Positions 1-12,936 of a DNA stretch of 64,000 bases are shown in pieces. The number at the start of each line of letters is the position of its first letter. Positions within the stretch are counted from its first letter, which is position 1. The stretch covers positions 52,987,001-53,051,000 of the forward strand of contig CANTUV010000033.1 of NCBI GenBank assembly GCA_947685225.1, given 5' to 3'. Under the pieces are notes generated by a model. The model was not told where the DNA came from and did no database searches. It saw only the letters and a program-made list of their open reading frames with translations. Source of the DNA: Garcia nutans. Lineage: Eukaryota; Streptophyta; Magnoliopsida; Malpighiales; Euphorbiaceae. The position numbers were made by a program, and so were the translations under genes.

Positions 1-3000
1 TATTTTTGAATTTATTTAGTTTTAAAATTATATACAACACTATTTTTTAGACGTGAAATAAAAATTTTCATAAGAAAAATATAAGAAAATAACATTAGAA
101 TATATATAAAAAAAATTAAGGTGGCATAAAAGGAAAAAAAATATTGCTAATGTTACTTGGCCTTATTTTCCTTACTTTGATTATGATTATGATTTTTTTT
201 TAATTTAAGAGGTTATGAATGGCCATTTTTTTATTGAATTCTCTTTTATCATATATATAAATTTAGTTAATTAGAGATTGTGTTTTTCAGTTTTTTATTA
301 TATAATTCTTTTTTTTTTGAAAATCTTACATAATTTTATTATATATATATATGGAGAGAGATTTTTTTTTTTTTGAACTGGATATATGGAGAGAGATTAA
401 TTCAGTCAATGACAACTTTGAAATTATAAAAAGGAAGTTGTTAGCTCATTTATTTACTCATCTAATTTAATTTAATATTTATATAATAAGCAAAATTAAA
501 AAAGACGATATCATAACAAAATATATATAGATATATATATATATATACGAAGAATCTGTTTAATTTACTATTGATAAAATTTTGTTAATCATTGTTATTG
601 AAAGGTTAAATGATAATTAAGAGTATATTTTTTTATTAATTATTTTATATTTTAATTATTTGTTTGTTTTAGAAGGAATGTGATATAAATTTAATATAGC
701 AATGAATTTATGGAAGAAATTATAAAATGCAGTTTTTTTTTAAGCTTCTACTATTTTATGTTTTTACCAAATGGATTTTTAACTGCACCAAGTGTCGTCC
801 CAAATAATAATAAAAAAATCTACAACTCTCCCTTATTATTTACTGACTATATTAATTAAAAAAAATATTTGATTAATCCATGTCTGTTAGACATTTTATG
901 AACCAGAAAATAATATAAACAAATATATGCCCACCTAACTTTTTTTTTACTCTTATGAACTATAATTGTGGTAGCAAATTATAGGAGTGGAAGAAGTCAT
1001 TTTTAATCTTTTGTTAAAACTCAGGTCTCCAAATCTAATTTAATTTTTTAAAAAATGTAAATTTCTCAGTCATTATTTCAGCTTATCCAAATATCAAGTA
1101 AAAAATATTGTGATTCAAAATCCTCTTCTCAAAATAAAAAAAAATCTAAAATAATTGGAAAGCGAGATAGAGGAAAAAGAAAAAAAATTTATTAAAAGGT
1201 TTCATATTTTATTGAATATAATATCATTTTTTTTCCATAACATATGTCAAAATATTCAATGAATTAGTAGGACAAAATTTTGATACTAAATTTCAAATTA
1301 ATGTTAATTTTTAAAATTTAATTAATAGAGATTTATTCCGTTGTAAATACATTATTGTGTCCTATTTATTTTAAAAAAATCAATTGGTAATTTAAAAGTA
1401 AATATGATATCGTGTGAAAATGGGCCCTAAACTTTAAAATAATAAAGGAAAATTGCAGATGACAAATTCTCCTTCTTAATATTTGAAAAAAAAATTAACT
1501 TCTCCTTCTTAATATTTGAAAAAAAAAATAACTTTTTCCTTCACTTGACTGAAAAATAAAAACCACACAATATGTTGGAGAAAATACAATTGGACAATTA
1601 GTCACACTATAAAGGCGTTGACAAATCATTATTATACATTTTTTAAAAGGGGCCACAATGCGTAGTTTATAAGACTCATTCAGTTTAACATATACTACTT
1701 TTAATTCACACAAATATATATATATATATATATATTGAACTTCAACATAAATAAAATCAACTTAATTTGTATTAAATTAAAATTTAATAACAAGTTACTA
1801 AAAAAAAAATAAATATTTAACAATGAATCTATTGGTAATAAACTCTAGGAGAAAGCCAATAAGCTCATCAGCATATTTACTTTTATATTTTAATTTGTTA
1901 TCACCTCAAATCCATTTTCCTTATCTTGTACGTGGGTTAAAATGGATGGATATAATAATTAATTATATGTTTTAAATTGCAATACCTGCTGCTGGACATT
2001 TTAAAGAGACGCATTAATATTGCCTTCAAACTTCATTTGAATAACCGCTTAATTAAAAAAATAATTACTACTATTAATCAAATAAAGGTTTTTTTCATAT
2101 ACGTGGTTGCTTAGCAATTGCCATGCTGCTTTTTAATTCTTCACAGGTACATCAACATGAGGTCATACAGCTCCTCAATTATAATTTTTTCCCCAAATTA
2201 TTTGTTTATTAGTTCATTTTCTTTTTTCCATTTAATTTAGAATGCACAAACATAAGTAGTTATAGAAAATTGTGGTTAAGCTCAATGACTTGCAAATAAA
2301 TTAATAATTATTTTCAGTTGACCAGAGAGCAATAATTGAAACTTCATAGGGTAACATAGTTAGCACCTGGATTCTTGATTTCCAAATTTAAGTGTTATTT
2401 CTAATAATGGTAACTCCATGTATGTAAAGGCATTTCAAAAATGTTTTTTCGAAAATGCCAAGTCAATTAAGCTATATAATATGAATTAGAGGTCCAAAAT
2501 CGCAGAATAAAAAGAAAAACATGGAACAATAAATGTTAATCTAATGATACTAAATGACTTATTCAAAGCTACTCCTACTGTGAATTTGAATCCCTAAAAC
2601 AGAAAAGAAATAGAAATTGGAGAAGATAGATTTGAGGCTTAAATGACTAATAGCCTGTTTTGTGTAAGGATTAATGCAACTGTATAAATGGAGAAGTTGA
2701 TCTGATCTCTCAACTTTCCCTGCAGAGTTGGCTCAAGAAACACATCAATAGTTCGTAAATGAATTTTAATAGAATATGGATAAATATACTCCAAAAAAAT
2801 TGTTAATATTTGTTGATTTATTTTTCTACTTGGTAAATCATTTTAGCATCCATAGTTTTGCAAGCTGCAAAATTATATTGTTAATTGTGATATTTTTTTT
2901 CGAGAACAGAATATTGTATATGCTGGAGAAACATAATTTTAATTTATAGATCTTTAAAATTACAAACTATTACTAATTATGCCAGAGTAAAAAGAAATAA

Positions 3001-3857
3001 AAAAAATTATTAGTTTTAAAAAAGAAGTTATTCGCTAAATATTTGCAATAAATTATAGGACTAATAAATAAAAAAAATTTGCAAAATGAGATGAAATAAT
3101 TAAAAAAGTAATGCATAGATAAAATGAAAAAATTTAGAATGAAGCATATTTAATCACTTTATTAAAATAATTTATCAAATAATTTTATATTATAATCATA
3201 TATTAAAAAAAATTAAATAAGAAACCTCTGGTTAAGAAAATGAGTGTCCCACCATGCAATTTCAAGATTGTAATTAAAATCATCCTTCATGTTTCCCTTA
3301 CAGTCACCTCCATTATATAAGTAATGCCATGATGATTATCCTACTGACTAAGCAACCCATCTCTGTTCCTCCATTGCGTGCAAATTGCAGTAGCTATCGC
3401 ACAATAATAATAAAAGAATCCACAGCTGGTATCACCAATATCATTATTGCACTGTAATGGAACACTAAACTGCTTTCGAACAAGCATCAGAGATTTTTGT
3501 GCATCAAATTTCAAGATATGCCACACAAAGAAAAAACCAAAAGCAACGGTTCTCTCATTACAGCTGCACATTAACATTATTTTTCCCAATTTAAGTTACA
3601 TCAGAGATGAGCAACAACAATGTTTATATCCATACCTTTTAGCTACAAGGGATGACACTGACAATAAAACCTGAGCTAAAGTCACAAATCGACCATCCTA
3701 TACATAAAAATAAGAAGGCTAAGGAATCATTAGTGGAATGTACAAAAAGAACTCAAACCAAACACAAAACAAGAACTCCATACACAGAGCATCCTAAAAG
3801 TTGTCAAGGAGCCATATAGGCCGAAAAAACCTGGCAAAGGGTTGTTAAAATTTACTG
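1..3857. other. AT-rich intergenic tract, no gene seen
   Basis: No open frame here resembles a protein; the longest are under 85 codons and overlap on both strands. The DNA is dominated by A/T runs and TA microsatellites (for example 341-352, 528-546 and 1714-1735). Its right end (roughly 3340-3857) lies downstream of the minus-strand nucleotidyltransferase gene and probably holds that gene's 3' UTR. A short T-run insertion flanked by a 17 bp direct repeat lies at 347-398. Confidence 0.6.
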
Positions 3858-6800
3858 TTATGATTTTTCAAGCTTCTTTACCATACAGACAGGCGATCCC
3901 TTCCCACTGGAGTCAGATAAAGGGGGAAAATCATCTTTGTCTTTCAAATGGTATGATTGCATTGCAATCCTACACGTCCAAAAACAAAGCTTTAGCCAGA
4001 ACTCCACCAAGTCCATTACCACTAAAATAATTATAAGATTTATTTACCTATCCTGATTGATGGCTGAAACAGGTTTTGGCCATTGCATTTCTGCTGTTGG
4101 TTGGCTTATACTAGAGTTGTGAGCTGGTGCCGAACCTGGGTTTGGCTGCAGGTTCGGCTGCATATGTCCAACTGAACCAAATTCTACAGTCCTCTCTGAC
4201 AGATGTATTGAACCATTAACATTAGAACAATGTTTGGTTTCAGGACAACCAATGAGGTGAAGATCTGAAGATCCAAAGTTTCCACCACCTTGGTGGATGT
4301 GAAATTGTGCTTGTGACAGCTCACGGTCCCCGCCATTTCTTTCTGACAAATGTTTCTCCAGGGGACCCACAATGCGACCATTGGAACGAGGAGACCTCAT
4401 TGGCGTTTGATTTCTTCCCCTAGTTGTCATGGTCCTGTCCCTGTAATGGTTCTGCAAAAATTTAAGCATAAAATCACTTTAAGAAGACAAGGCCTACCAC
4501 CTGAAAATTTCATAAAACAACATAATTTGCCAAATGATACCAAGATCAAACAAAACGGGTCCACCTAGCATCAACTCTTCAACATAAAATTCAAATGGCC
4601 AAACATCGAAAGGCTAATAATGAGTATACCGTGTTGGGAAAGTATGTCCCTGTTCCTCGTGGCTTTGGCATTTCTTCCATGCCAAAGGCTGCACCCATCA
4701 AGGGGGGGTTCATGGGGTAGAAAACTGGTCTTGGGACAACACCATTGATATTAATCTGGGGAATTACATTCCGCCTAAAAGGCACTGATCGTCTTATTAC
4801 ATCCCATGAATTCTTATTCTGAAACTGAGTAAGCAGCTGTGGAGGTATGGAAGGAACAGATGCATTAAATGGATACTCATACCACCGACGACCATGTTGC
4901 AAACTAATTAGATGACTCTCATAATCCCCACTGAGATCAGACAAGGAATTTATGGCTTCAGGGCTTCCAGCAGTATTAGCACAGACATGATTGCTAGTAT
5001 GGCCAGGATAAAGATCTTCAGAGGACCAAGCCACTGAACTGAAGTGTAATGGATGATTCATTGATCCAACAGGGGATAGAGCTTCATGGTTAGCGACCAA
5101 TTGCTTGTCATCCAGGTCATTACAGATGGCATGGACAGAATCCTTGGCAGGTGCTGATAGAATCCCAGATGCCATTTCCTTCTCTGAAAAACTAGAACTT
5201 TCTTGATGTTTCCATCCTGTACTTCCATTTCTCTTTTCCCCATTTCCCATGACCGAGGAAGCAAAATAGAGATGAGGTGCATGACGTGCTTTACCAATAG
5301 GCGACACACTCTCTCCAGCACTTGGAGCAGAAGATTTATCATTTGCAATTAAAAGACCATGCATTCTAGAAGTTGCTAGGTCTGTTGCATCCCCAGAAAG
5401 ACGGTTTTCTGAGACAGCAGGCCCATTTGCACAATTTTGTAGTTCATTAACAGTTCTCTTAAAACTCATTTTCCTTCCTGATAACTTAACATTGCCTCCA
5501 TGCAAAGGTTGGTCATGATCTAATCCATACTCTCCAGCTACGCCACTTGAATCAGAAGATTCTGATTCACAAATTGTCTGATCTTCTGGATATGACTCTG
5601 CACCAGAAAATGACAATGTGGCAGCAGATCCATGCTTTCCATCCAAAGGTGCAGGATCTTGAACATCAGGCCTCTGTCCATTTCCATGCCTATCTAAAGT
5701 GTTCGAAAAAAATTTAGAGAGTTCATCAGCTATGCTTTCTTCTGGCTGAGAAAGGATGCACCCAAGCTTTCGAGCTCCATAAGTGAAAGCACTCCTTATT
5801 CGGTAAAAGTTTCCTGCATAGAGAGGGAAGGTTATGGTTTTATTCCTTTACTTCCCTCTTTAATAATTTCAGCTTATAAAAAATGTCATATGTTGGAGAA
5901 ATTCTCTTCATTTATATAACACATTGTCTTGACAATGCCTTTGTTTTAATTCAAAATCATGTTCATCTTCTAATGTTTTTCATCTGGCTTTGTTTTTTCT
6001 TGACCAGTAGAAGCTTAGGCAATAGGATCTTTTTTCATTCTGTTTTCTCTTGGTTTGGAAGTTTCTAATATGGTATTGGAAAATACCACTAAGGCAGGGG
6101 TAGGTTGCATGGGGAGCTTGCTTAAGCTTTTCATCCACCTTTTTATGATAATTCTATCATTTCCATAGCATTGACACTAGCTAAATTCTTAATACTTTTT
6201 TTCTTAATACTTTTCCATTGCAAAGAAGAATCCATGAGGCGGGAAGTGGGGTTGGATGTTCGACTTCTTAGATTTTACGGCAACTGTGATGTGTCTTTTT
6301 TCAGGCAGGGAATGACCCACCTATTTTTGTGATAAATTATTGGTGCCACGGGAAAGAAATCTCCTCTAATATGATGATTCTGGAATTTTTTTCCCCATCA
6401 GTTTCAAGTAATACAAAAACATGAAATGGGGGCACTCTTGAACTAGATGAGTACTTTGAACAAGCGGCAGACAATGAGAAAAATTGATTTGTGTCGACTG
6501 AGTTCTCATATAACGGTAAGAACTCAAGTCAATGCATTTAAAAGATTGTATGAGAATTGTTTGACAGCTCAAATGTTTCAACATGATAGATCAAGATTTT
6601 AAAGGAACCCTTAAATAGTAGCTCAACAGTAAACAAATCTCTTAATATTTCTTTGGCAATAGGAAAGGGAAAGAAAAGGAGGACACCAAATGAGTAAGAG
6701 AGGTGGTTAAGAAGGCCACCTGGGTAGAAGGTAGCAATTATACCTTTGCTTACACTCCGTCCAAGATTGTTATTTTCTTTCAATGGATCAACTATGTTAA

Positions 6801-7548
6801 GATGCTTGGGGGGAAATGTCCGTGAGTTTGTCTCATATCCTCTTGAAGGAACTGAGAACATTTCTACACATTCCTTGAGAAAATCATTACTGAGCAATAG
6901 ATCGCATCCACCATTTTCGGGTGTCTCAACTGCAAAAGGAGTAAAGTAGATGAAGAATCTCAATCAAGGAAGATGAACACCAATCTACCAATATCAGATG
7001 TAGATGACATTTACTCACCCACAACTTCTGGCAGTGAGGATATTCGAACTGGACCATTCAAACTAATGCAGTAGCTGTCCCAGTCAAATTTACTAAAGTA
7101 GTCCAGAAATTTATAGAGAACCTATTAAAGCATTATAAAATAAATGAGTCCAATTCATCCCAGGTAATAGCAACGCAAACTAAACCAAATTATTATAGTA
7201 CTCACAGCCAAAGGACCATTTAATGACGAATGGAAGAGATGGAAGATATAAAGAACCAAAGTCTCCAAAGCGTAGGTAGATATCAAGCCATGATGAGCAC
7301 CAAGTATACGACTCTCATAGTAGCACCAGGCCTTAATCAGTATAATACTGCGTTTGAAAAGATGATCTTTTCCAATCAGTCGATCAACCTATAAACAATC
7401 AGCACAAGTAACATAAAAATTAGTAGAAGAATAATATAGAAGATGTGATCCATTCTGCGCAGATGAGTCGTCATAATCATAACCTACTAAATCATACCCA
7501 AACAAAAGAGTTGGTGTGCAAGTCATGCTGTTTGCACACAAACTTGCA

Positions 7549-7600
<52 letters not shown>

Positions 7601-10600
7601 AGAGAGAGAGAGAGAAAGTATATGGAAAAGGAAGAGAATTTCAGCATTAAAGACTTCCTATGACGTGCTCCCAAAAGATTAGAATGAGAATGAGAAAAGA
7701 TAAAGTTTATCTACCAGAAAAATGTGCAAGAACACAAATTCCGTTTCTGTTAGTGAAAAAAAAACGAAATAGACAATACTGCCTTTTGGATATGTAGAAT
7801 GAGCACCAGATGGAGCCATAAATTGTGTATTATACCAGTCATACTACAATTTCTCTTACTGGGATCTCAAAATTATAGGAATATATACAGGTAATGCATA
7901 TCTCACACAGGCCCGTCTAAGAGGGGGGAGCACCCTGAGCGGTTGCTCAGGGCCCCCCAAATTTAAAAAAAGTTACTACTGTGGTCTGGGCCCCTAAAAT
8001 ATTTAAAAGCCACGGTGGAGCAATGTCAAGAAGCTTTGTCTTGTTTGTATTACTTGCTTCAGCGATTTCCTGCAAGATTTAAGAGGGATTTGACTGGTTT
8101 TGATGGTGAAGAGTGGAATATTATAGAGAGGATTTTTGGAGTTTTGGTAAGTGTTTTAAAGTCAGTGGCTTTTTCAAGAGATTGTTTTGTTGCGGCAGGG
8201 GCAAGCTTGTACGCTGCTTTGCAAGTGTGTCTTATTGCAGAGGAGCTTATCTTGTTTATTATGGAAGGTATATTTAATCAAACTGCTTGTAGTTTTCATG
8301 GTAATAATTGCGATGCTGAAATTAAGGATGTTATTTTGAAGGTTCCATTTAAAGGGAATTTGCTGTCTGAAATTCTTAGTTTTTCTGTTTTAAGTAGAAT
8401 CTGCTTGATTAGATTACTGTTCAAATTTTTAAATAAGCCCCTCAAATCCTCCGCTCGGGACCTCTAAAATATCCAAGACGGCCCTGATCTCACAAGTTTA
8501 TATAACTCACATGAAAGCATAAAAGAGCTAAAAATTTACTTTGGTTCAAGAGTTAAAAAAAAGTATTCAAAAAGAGAGGAGCAAACAACCTGTTAAAAAC
8601 AGATCCATCCATTAAAAGTTGAGTGAATCATTGCAGTAATTATTTATAACAGCATCATTTAAATATTGACTTTACAATGAAAGCTACCTGCTCAAGAAAG
8701 CATAAAGTACAAAGTCCTCCTAACTGATTGAAGGAAATATCTACTACAATGTTCTGTACGAGGCATTTTACAAGCTTAACCTGCATCAAGGAGACCCAAT
8801 GTTTTAAATGTCAAAGGATAGAGACAACTGAAGGGCATTTTTAAAAAAAAAAATTAACTGGGTCAAAAATGATAAAAGAAATTCCAAGTTTATCTCAAAA
8901 ATTCCACATTGAAAGCAATAGGAAGTCCAAAAAGAGGAGCAAACCAGATATCATGCATTTCTTGAACAAAAAGTCTATACAACCTCACTCATTTAAACAA
9001 GTTAATCATTAGGTCCTGAAAGATAGAGCTGGATACTGTTGAAAGTTCTTTTGATTTAGCAAAGAGATTTGTGATAAAATCAGTTACTTAAATTTAACAA
9101 GCCGTATTCAGAAATAAATGTGCAATGCAGTTTTCTTACAACTTCAAATTTGTATATGCATTTAATAACTAATCCATTGGTCATGACAAGGATATTTATC
9201 GAAGAGTAGAGCTTAAATAAAAAGCTACCCAGTGCTAGTTCTACTTGTCACAAATGAGAGGTAAACAGATATGACACAGACTGTGAGAAGGAATAAAGAG
9301 ACTGCTGAATTCCATAGAAAAGTTGGGAGCCTCAAGAAATTCCAAAAAAAGGCAACATGGCAGAGGGTAAAGTGAAGTCCCTTGTTAGAGTTGGTTGGCG
9401 AGAAGTTTAATAGTAAAGCCTGAAAATAAATACATCTGAGACTCTTCTGACCTACTGAAAGGAGAAAGGAAGGGAAAAAAGGTGCAGGTCATTCACAGGT
9501 AGCATGTTCATGATGCAGTTAATTGACAGTAAATCATTGGCTTTAAAAACTGACTGAGAATAAATATTATCTTAAGAAATAGGCTATATATTTGAACCAC
9601 ATATGCTGCTCAACAAAATCAAGGCCACCTGCAAAGGGATATTTATTTTCCTTTTTATTTGACTCGATCCACAACCTTAAAAATGATGCCACCTCATGTC
9701 TATCATCAAAAACTAATCACCAAGTTCAAATGATGTCCTCTTATATGTTACGATTATATCTATCACCATATGTGTATGTGAGTGTGAGTACATACAAATG
9801 TTTGTGCACATATATTCTTAGTTTTACCCAAGCAAGGATCACCAATAAACAATGGATCAAGATAAAAACCTCTGCCCTGATTAATTGGACATCCTTCACT
9901 ACAAACTCAGCAGTCCTGTTCTGATCTTCCATTTCAAGAACAGAACACACATCATTGGCCAGCGCCTCCTCAACATCCATACCACCAAATGCTGTCAAAT
10001 CAATATCTCCATCAGGAAGATAGGTTTTCAGTGGCACCGACCCAAATGGGAAGACCTGTAATGAACATGACTTAGAAGCTATTCTGGTTTTAACTCAAAT
10101 GAAAATTCAAATCATAAAGTGCATATTTAGTGTTTAAGAATAACCTGAAACAACAAAAAATTATATGAAAAAATGCAATGTCCATCATGAAGAGAGACAG
10201 TTTACAGTTTTAGTGATAAAAAACACATGCAATTGAGAATCAACATTCCATTGTCTCAAACTATGTTTGAATTTGGTTTGACTTCAAATACACACTTAGA
10301 GGTAGAACACATAAAAAATTATTAAAGGTAAAATAATATGGTTATGAGAGAACAATATATCTTTTTTCACAAATAACTCACTTGAACACCTGTGAGTATA
10401 AGGTTTTTAGTATGATTCGTTACAAGGTTATATCTTTGACAAGCTCCATCGAATATGCCATCAAGCTCAGGGTGTTGACTTCCAAATCCACCAGCCAACT
10501 GAGCTGGTCGATGAACCCCCAAGTACAAGGTAAATCAGTAGACTAAAAACATAGCTCTCAAAAACTCAACCACCAATGCGATCAAGCAGTTGATGGTCAA

Positions 10601-12936
10601 ATCCACATCCACAACTGACATCCACAGCAATGATCAGGTGACAATCATCAGCCCTAGGGAAGGAGTGTGACCATAGCGTGGAACGAAATCAACAAAAAAG
10701 TACCTCTCATCCATCTAGTTTTCCACCATATACTCCCAAAAAGTTTCAGTAGAGAAATGTAATAAATTAAAATGAAAAGTGTAACAATAACAGAATAGTT
10801 GAATACCAAAATAAGATCAACTAGCGCATTACTCTCTCAGAAAACTCCTAATATAGAATAACAATGATTACAATCAACAGGGTTGTTGAGAATACCAATC
10901 ATAGGTTCTGTAGATCTTAATAGACAAATTCACTAAAAAGTCTGATTAAATAGGTAGGACCAACATATAATATATTGTACATGGTGAAGAAAATAATTTC
11001 TAGATTAAAGTAACATATCCAGAAATTGTCAAACTCCAATGCATGGCCAACTTATTTATCCTAAATTCACAGAAACAGCAAGTAACACTCAATTCCTAGC
11101 AAAAATCTCATAACAGCACATATCTTCATATCTAAACATCTAAAAAGCATATCATTCTATATGTTTGTGCAATGTCAGTATTTTAAATAACAGAATTGAA
11201 AACCTATGTAATAAAATCAGATTGAATTAGACCATATTAGACTGAAACAACCACCATCGATGAATGATTTTTTAAATTTCGCAAAATGACTCAAATAAAT
11301 ATTAAGTGAATGGTTCAACTAAATATCATCATAGTCTTGTGTCTAATAATTTATAATAAACATATACGCTCAAAGATATTATCTACTACATAAGTTTGTT
11401 CCAAAAAAAAAAGTGATCTCCTATCACTCATATCAAAATGGGGAATATCATATTGGTAGTTAAAAATCAATGCATAACAGATATTTAAAACTAAGGTAAA
11501 TGAACTAAGGTAAATAAAAGTGTACTGTGTATGCCTGAGTAACAAGGAAACTTAAATACACATATATATATCCTCCCAATTTGCCTCTACACATGATCAA
11601 TGATGTTTTTCTCCTCACCCAAGGACAAGGCAAGGGCAGGCGGAACTTATGACCCCTACATCACAGCCTTAACTTTTAGCAAGTACTTGACACCAATTTG
11701 GCATTTAATTTCAAACAGAGGATATGTGCAATTCAAGCAGAAAAAATATATGTAGTTGAGAATGACAATGTTGATAGGTCGAACTAAGTTTAAAGTTAAA
11801 TTACAATTTTAATTCAAACCAAAAAAAAAAATCAAAGATACAAACAACATAAAAGAAAACAATATGTCATTTTCATAAGGTAATTAACTCACTTGACTTC
11901 TTGTGTATTATATTTCTTATTTGATTTTTGTAACAAGTTGGTTTACAATGAGCGTGAAAACACATTTCTAGGTAATTCATTTGACTGACAGTGACTATAA
12001 TGCACTCGAGCTTATGACCATTGATTTCAAATCCAATGGCCCAGTTTTTAGTGGGTTTTGATGGATTCTACTGACCAAAACTTCAGCCACTAGATTAAAA
12101 ATACAAGGCTCCATCGATATTCATAGTAGAACTTCTCTCACGGAAGCACGGCATTGATCATATTGCAAACATCACGCTAGGGAAGAGAACAACACATGTA
12201 ATGTAGCGTGGATTGACATCAACAACAAAGTAAAGCACTTCTAGTTGATCCAACTTTCTGAAACAGGCATGATTGCTGCCACATAATAAACTAAAATAGA
12301 GACCATAACCATAATAGAATAATCAGACATCAAAATAAGATCAATGAGCATATTGTGCCTCCAGAAAAATTCATACAGAACAATAAAACTTGTATCATTG
12401 TGATCAAAATACTGACTGGGGGATAAAAGTCAATAAGCTTTATATATCTTACAAAGAAAATTTAATGCTAGTATCAATTACATGGGCAGCAATAGCATTC
12501 AAAACAATTTGCACAAGAATACTATCCACATTCTGTTAACAACTTGAATCAATAGCAAACTCATTTACCCTCCAAACTGAAACATTTTAAATTCAGTAAT
12601 CATATCTACTAAGCTGTATAACATATAAATATATGATAAACTCAAGCAGATGCAAAATGGAAATTTTTTTATTACCTCACAGCCAACAGAACTTTTAATT
12701 AGACTATGCACATAATCAATAACCGCTTTCCTACTTTCCTCAGAAACAAGGGTGGGCTGAACCTGGGCTATGATAGCCTGAGTCAAGGTCTCTGCTCTTT
12801 GCCAGTACTCGGAGCTAATAGCTGTTTGGTTTTGGTTTCCAACACCCAGCGTCGACGACGAAGACGATGACGACAACGGCCTTTCCTCCAATACCACACC
12901 GTTTGGTTCAGGTGGCCAATCTCTTAGGTCTCCCAT
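3858..12936 (-). CDS. Nucleotidyltransferase / PAP-OAS1 substrate-binding domain protein, 9 exons, 903 aa
   Basis: Member of the plant non-canonical nucleotidyltransferase family related to poly(A) polymerase and 2'-5' oligoadenylate synthetase (Arabidopsis At3g51620 type); RNA substrate unknown. CDS exons in transcript order: 12936-12676, 10055-9870, 8780-8688, 7388-7206, 7121-7019, 6929-6744, 5813-4630, 4451-4048, 3969-3858; all junctions are GT-AG and phase-compatible. Exon 2 carries the nucleotidyltransferase signature: Gly92-Ser93, then Asp104 and Asp106 in a DGDID motif. Exon 3 supplies a third acidic residue, Asp163, so the metal-binding triad looks intact. Exons 4-6 form the PAP/OAS1 substrate-binding region, ending in a conserved block with KHLNIVDPLKENNNLGRSVSKG-like residues. 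Exon 7 (1184 bp) and exon 8 encode a low-complexity Ser/Asn-rich tail. The C-terminus contains KDDFPPL, which resembles the end of plant homologues as I remember them. Intron 1 is 2.6 kb and intron 3 holds a hAT transposon. Confidence 0.88.
7553..7614. repeat. (GT)n-(GA)n compound microsatellite
   Basis: About 21 GT dinucleotides (7553-7595) run, after a short interruption, into seven GA units (7601-7614). It lies on the plus strand in intron 3 of the nucleotidyltransferase gene, some 300 bp from the hAT insertion. Open frames across it are artefacts of the repeat. Confidence 0.97.
7908..8486. mobile_element. Non-autonomous hAT-type DNA transposon, 579 bp, complete with TSD
   Basis: The ends are imperfect terminal inverted repeats: CAGGCCCGTCTAAG at the left, and CAGGGCCGTCTTGG read inward from the right. 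They are flanked by a perfect 8 bp direct repeat, ATCTCACA, at 7900-7907 and 8487-8494. An 8 bp target duplication with CAGGG-type ends is diagnostic of the hAT superfamily. It is too short for a transposase and shows no BED or hATC motif, so it would need a transposase in trans. It is inserted in intron 3 of the minus-strand nucleotidyltransferase gene. Between the GC-rich ends lies an open frame with the character of a host gene fragment. The intact TSD suggests a fairly recent insertion. Confidence 0.88.
8006..8467 (+). pseudogene. Captured host-gene fragment inside the hAT element (THADA-like?)
   Basis: The plus strand of the hAT element is open for about 150 codons, which is improbable in this AT-rich DNA. 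The protein has ordinary composition, with stretches such as QEALSCLYYLLQRFP, FSRDCFVAAGASLYAALQVC and LSFSVLSRICLIR. These are alpha-helical HEAT/ARM-like repeats, not hAT transposase. From memory they resemble the plant homologue of THADA (a large HEAT-repeat protein linked to tRNA 2'-O-methylation), but I could not search. There is no start codon of its own and the last 20 codons run into the terminal repeat, so it is an internal exon piece and not a functional gene. It is antisense to the host gene. The gene-derived part probably ends near 8412. The openness is seen; the THADA identity is inference. Confidence 0.55.
10195..12400. repeat. Diverged direct duplication inside intron 1 of the nucleotidyltransferase gene
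   Basis: Two stretches, about 10195-10890 and 11720-12400, share many matching blocks in the same order at an offset of about 1.51-1.53 kb. Examples are a TCACTTGA...TTGTG block (10380/11891), a TAGCGTGGA block (10674/12204) and an AAATAAGATCAA block (10809/12335). Short gaps and substitutions separate the blocks, so the copies are old. They could be a tandem duplication of intron sequence or two copies of one unrecognised element. Confidence 0.55.

Noticed and set aside
4044..4469. TAA after QDR as the end of the nucleotidyltransferase protein
   Set aside because: The stop overlaps a good donor (AG|GTAAAT). Splicing to 3969 restores a KDDFPPL tail of the kind found in homologues.
4591..5646. 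351-codon frame on the minus strand taken as a separate gene
   Set aside because: It is exon 7 of the nucleotidyltransferase gene (5813-4630). The ATG is internal and the apparent C-terminus after FPNT runs into the intron.
7492..7674. Thr/His-rich and Val/Cys-rich frames at 7.5 kb
   Set aside because: Both are translations of the GT/GA microsatellite.
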